Below are positions 5,825-6,164 of a stretch of DNA of 6,164 nt, in pieces. The notes beneath the pieces are model-generated. The model was not told where the DNA came from and ran no database searches. It saw only the letters and a program-made list of their open reading frames with translations. The position numbers and the translations under genes are program-made. Position 1 is the stretch's first letter. Every line of letters begins with the position of its first letter. The stretch comes from an uncultured Solirubrobacterales bacterium (GTDB taxonomy: Bacteria; Actinomycetota; Thermoleophilia; Solirubrobacterales; Solirubrobacteraceae), in the NCBI GenBank assembly GCA_937973575.1, contig CALJKH010000210.1, positions 1 through 6,164 of the forward strand. The letters run 5' to 3'.

Positions 5825-5986
5825 GGTCGGTGGATCAAGGGAAGTCCGGTGAGAATCCGGCGCGGTCCCGCCACTGTTACCGGGGATGTCAATCGCATGT
5901 GCTCGAAACGACGCACAGCCACTGGAGCCAAGGCTCTGGGAAGGCGCGACTGAAAGGCCCGGAAGCCAGGAGACCTGACTCCGACC
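5825..5986 (+). ncRNA. Cobalamin (adenosylcobalamin) riboswitch
   Basis: The conserved core is plain. P1 closes with GGTCGG (5825-5830) and CCGACC (5981-5986). Then come the AAGGGAAGTCCGGTGAGAA block (5837-5855), its partner TCCGG, and GGTCCCGCCACTGT (5864-5877), the characteristic P5/J6 region. The 3' side holds the B12 box, AGCCAGGAGACCTGAC (5964-5979). The intervening variable arm (about 5881-5950) is of ordinary length. The aptamer is oriented to control the rightward transcript. In this class bound cobalamin usually lowers expression of B12 synthesis or uptake genes, or of B12-independent isoenzymes. The adjacent divergent adenosyltransferase gene makes the presumed ligand. Confidence 0.95.
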
Positions 5987-5998
5987 GGAATACCCATA

Positions 5999-6018
5999 CA
6001 CCCTCGAGGAAAGGGGTG
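5999..6018 (+). promoter_or_regulatory. Possible riboswitch expression platform: hairpin masking the ribosome site
   Basis: CACCC (5999-6003) can pair with GGGTG (6014-6018), enclosing GAGGAAAG in the loop and sequestering the purine-rich GGAAAGGGG (6008-6016) that sits 6 bases before the ATG at 6023. No U tract follows, so translational control fits better than transcription termination. Which alternative pairing releases the site was not resolved by eye. Confidence 0.4.
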
Positions 6019-6022
6019 GCTC

Positions 6023-6164
6023 ATGCCATCAACTCATACGCATCGCGCTGCTGCGCGCGCTGTGGAGCCAGGACCCGGTGACCTTCAAACCGCGCTACTG
6101 GGCGACGCAGATCGAGGAGATGCGCATGCAGCCTCCGCCTTCGGCGCCGATTCCGCTATGGGTC
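6023..6164 (+). CDS. Start of riboswitch-controlled reading frame, partial and doubtful
   Basis: ATG at 6023 has a good ribosome site (GGAAAGGGG, 6-base spacing) and is the natural start for the gene behind the cobalamin riboswitch. The frame stays open to the window end. Only the first few codons (MPSTHTHRAA) are likely authentic. From about 6042 a different frame has clear protein-family resemblance, so the later residues of this frame (Ala/Gly/Asp-rich, unrecognisable) are probably a shadow. The original downstream gene cannot be identified; a B12 transport or synthesis gene would be expected from the riboswitch, but no residue here shows it. Confidence 0.3.
   Translation, partial: MPSTHTHRAAARAVEPGPGDLQTALLGDADRGDAHAASAFGADSAMG
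6042..6164 (+). pseudogene. Internal fragment of a luciferase-like flavin/F420-dependent oxidoreductase
   Basis: In the frame starting at 6042 the translation begins IALLRALWSQDPVTFKPRYW and continues to QPPPSAPIPLWV at the edge. This matches the pattern LLRALW...(V/S)F.G.(Y/W)... followed by P.P...P.PIWVGG that lies in the middle of luciferase-like monooxygenases, well past residue 150 in these roughly 300-residue TIM-barrel enzymes. Upstream the frame runs straight into riboswitch leader with no ATG, GTG or TTG, so the N-terminal half is absent. Third codon positions are G or C in 36 of 41 codons (88%), against 28/41 (68%) in the first 41 codons of xthA and 23/41 (56%) in those of the phosphoesterase. 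The piece therefore looks foreign to its surroundings: an assembly join or a recombined gene remnant. Confidence 0.55.

Noticed and set aside
5648..6024. Overlapping minus-strand frames of 100 and 117 residues antisense to the riboswitch
   Set aside because: They lie over a structured RNA and the adenosyltransferase 5' end, show no recognisable domain or export pattern, and have no good ribosome site. They are best explained as chance open frames in GC-rich DNA.
5830..6081. Plus-strand 83-residue frame through the riboswitch
   Set aside because: Its start lies inside the aptamer core and the product is Arg/Ser/His-rich with no family resemblance; the RNA structure explains the region.

Overview
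The window reads as bacterial chromosome of moderately high GC with dense, mostly housekeeping genes, probably from an actinobacterial lineage. Supporting this are tRNA genes without an encoded CCA end, GTG and TTG starts, a PduO-type adenosyltransferase and a cobalamin riboswitch. A small secreted two-cysteine protein also has the Gly/Arg/Ser-rich beta style that I associate with Thermoleophilia/Solirubrobacterales. No 16S or other ranking marker is present, so the lineage is an inference. I see no insertion sequence, integrase, CRISPR array or phage gene.

Layout. On the minus strand, reading right to left, lie exodeoxyribonuclease III (xthA, 1675-2451), a Nudix hydrolase (1086-1625) and a secreted HExxH metallopeptidase whose C-terminus is cut off by the window edge (3-1028). 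The gaps are 49 and 57 bp, so they could share a transcript. Divergent from xthA is a small exported protein (2488-2859). A strong palindrome follows it, then two head-to-head tRNA genes: tRNA-Leu(CAG) on minus and tRNA-Glu(CTC) on plus. Next come two genes of the metallophosphatase superfamily placed head to head only 18 bp apart. One is a membrane-anchored CapA-like protein (minus, 3201-4334, TTG start). The other is a cytosolic calcineurin-like phosphoesterase (plus, 4353-5171). The phosphoesterase overlaps the 3' end of a convergent cob(I)alamin adenosyltransferase gene (minus, 5157-5717) by 15 bp.

Right end. Diverging from the adenosyltransferase is a well-formed cobalamin riboswitch on the plus strand (5825-5986). 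Behind it are a hairpin that can mask a Shine-Dalgarno sequence and an ATG at 6023. The adenosyltransferase makes adenosylcobalamin, the usual ligand of this riboswitch class, so the neighbourhood is a B12-related locus.

The reading frame after that ATG does not look like the expected product. From about 6042 a different frame encodes what looks like an internal piece of a luciferase-like flavin/F420 oxidoreductase, with far higher GC at third codon positions than the other genes sampled. This abrupt junction, about 120 bp from the window end, is either an assembly chimera or a genuine recombination/pseudogene event. It is the most anomalous thing in the window. I found no convincing undescribed multi-gene system.
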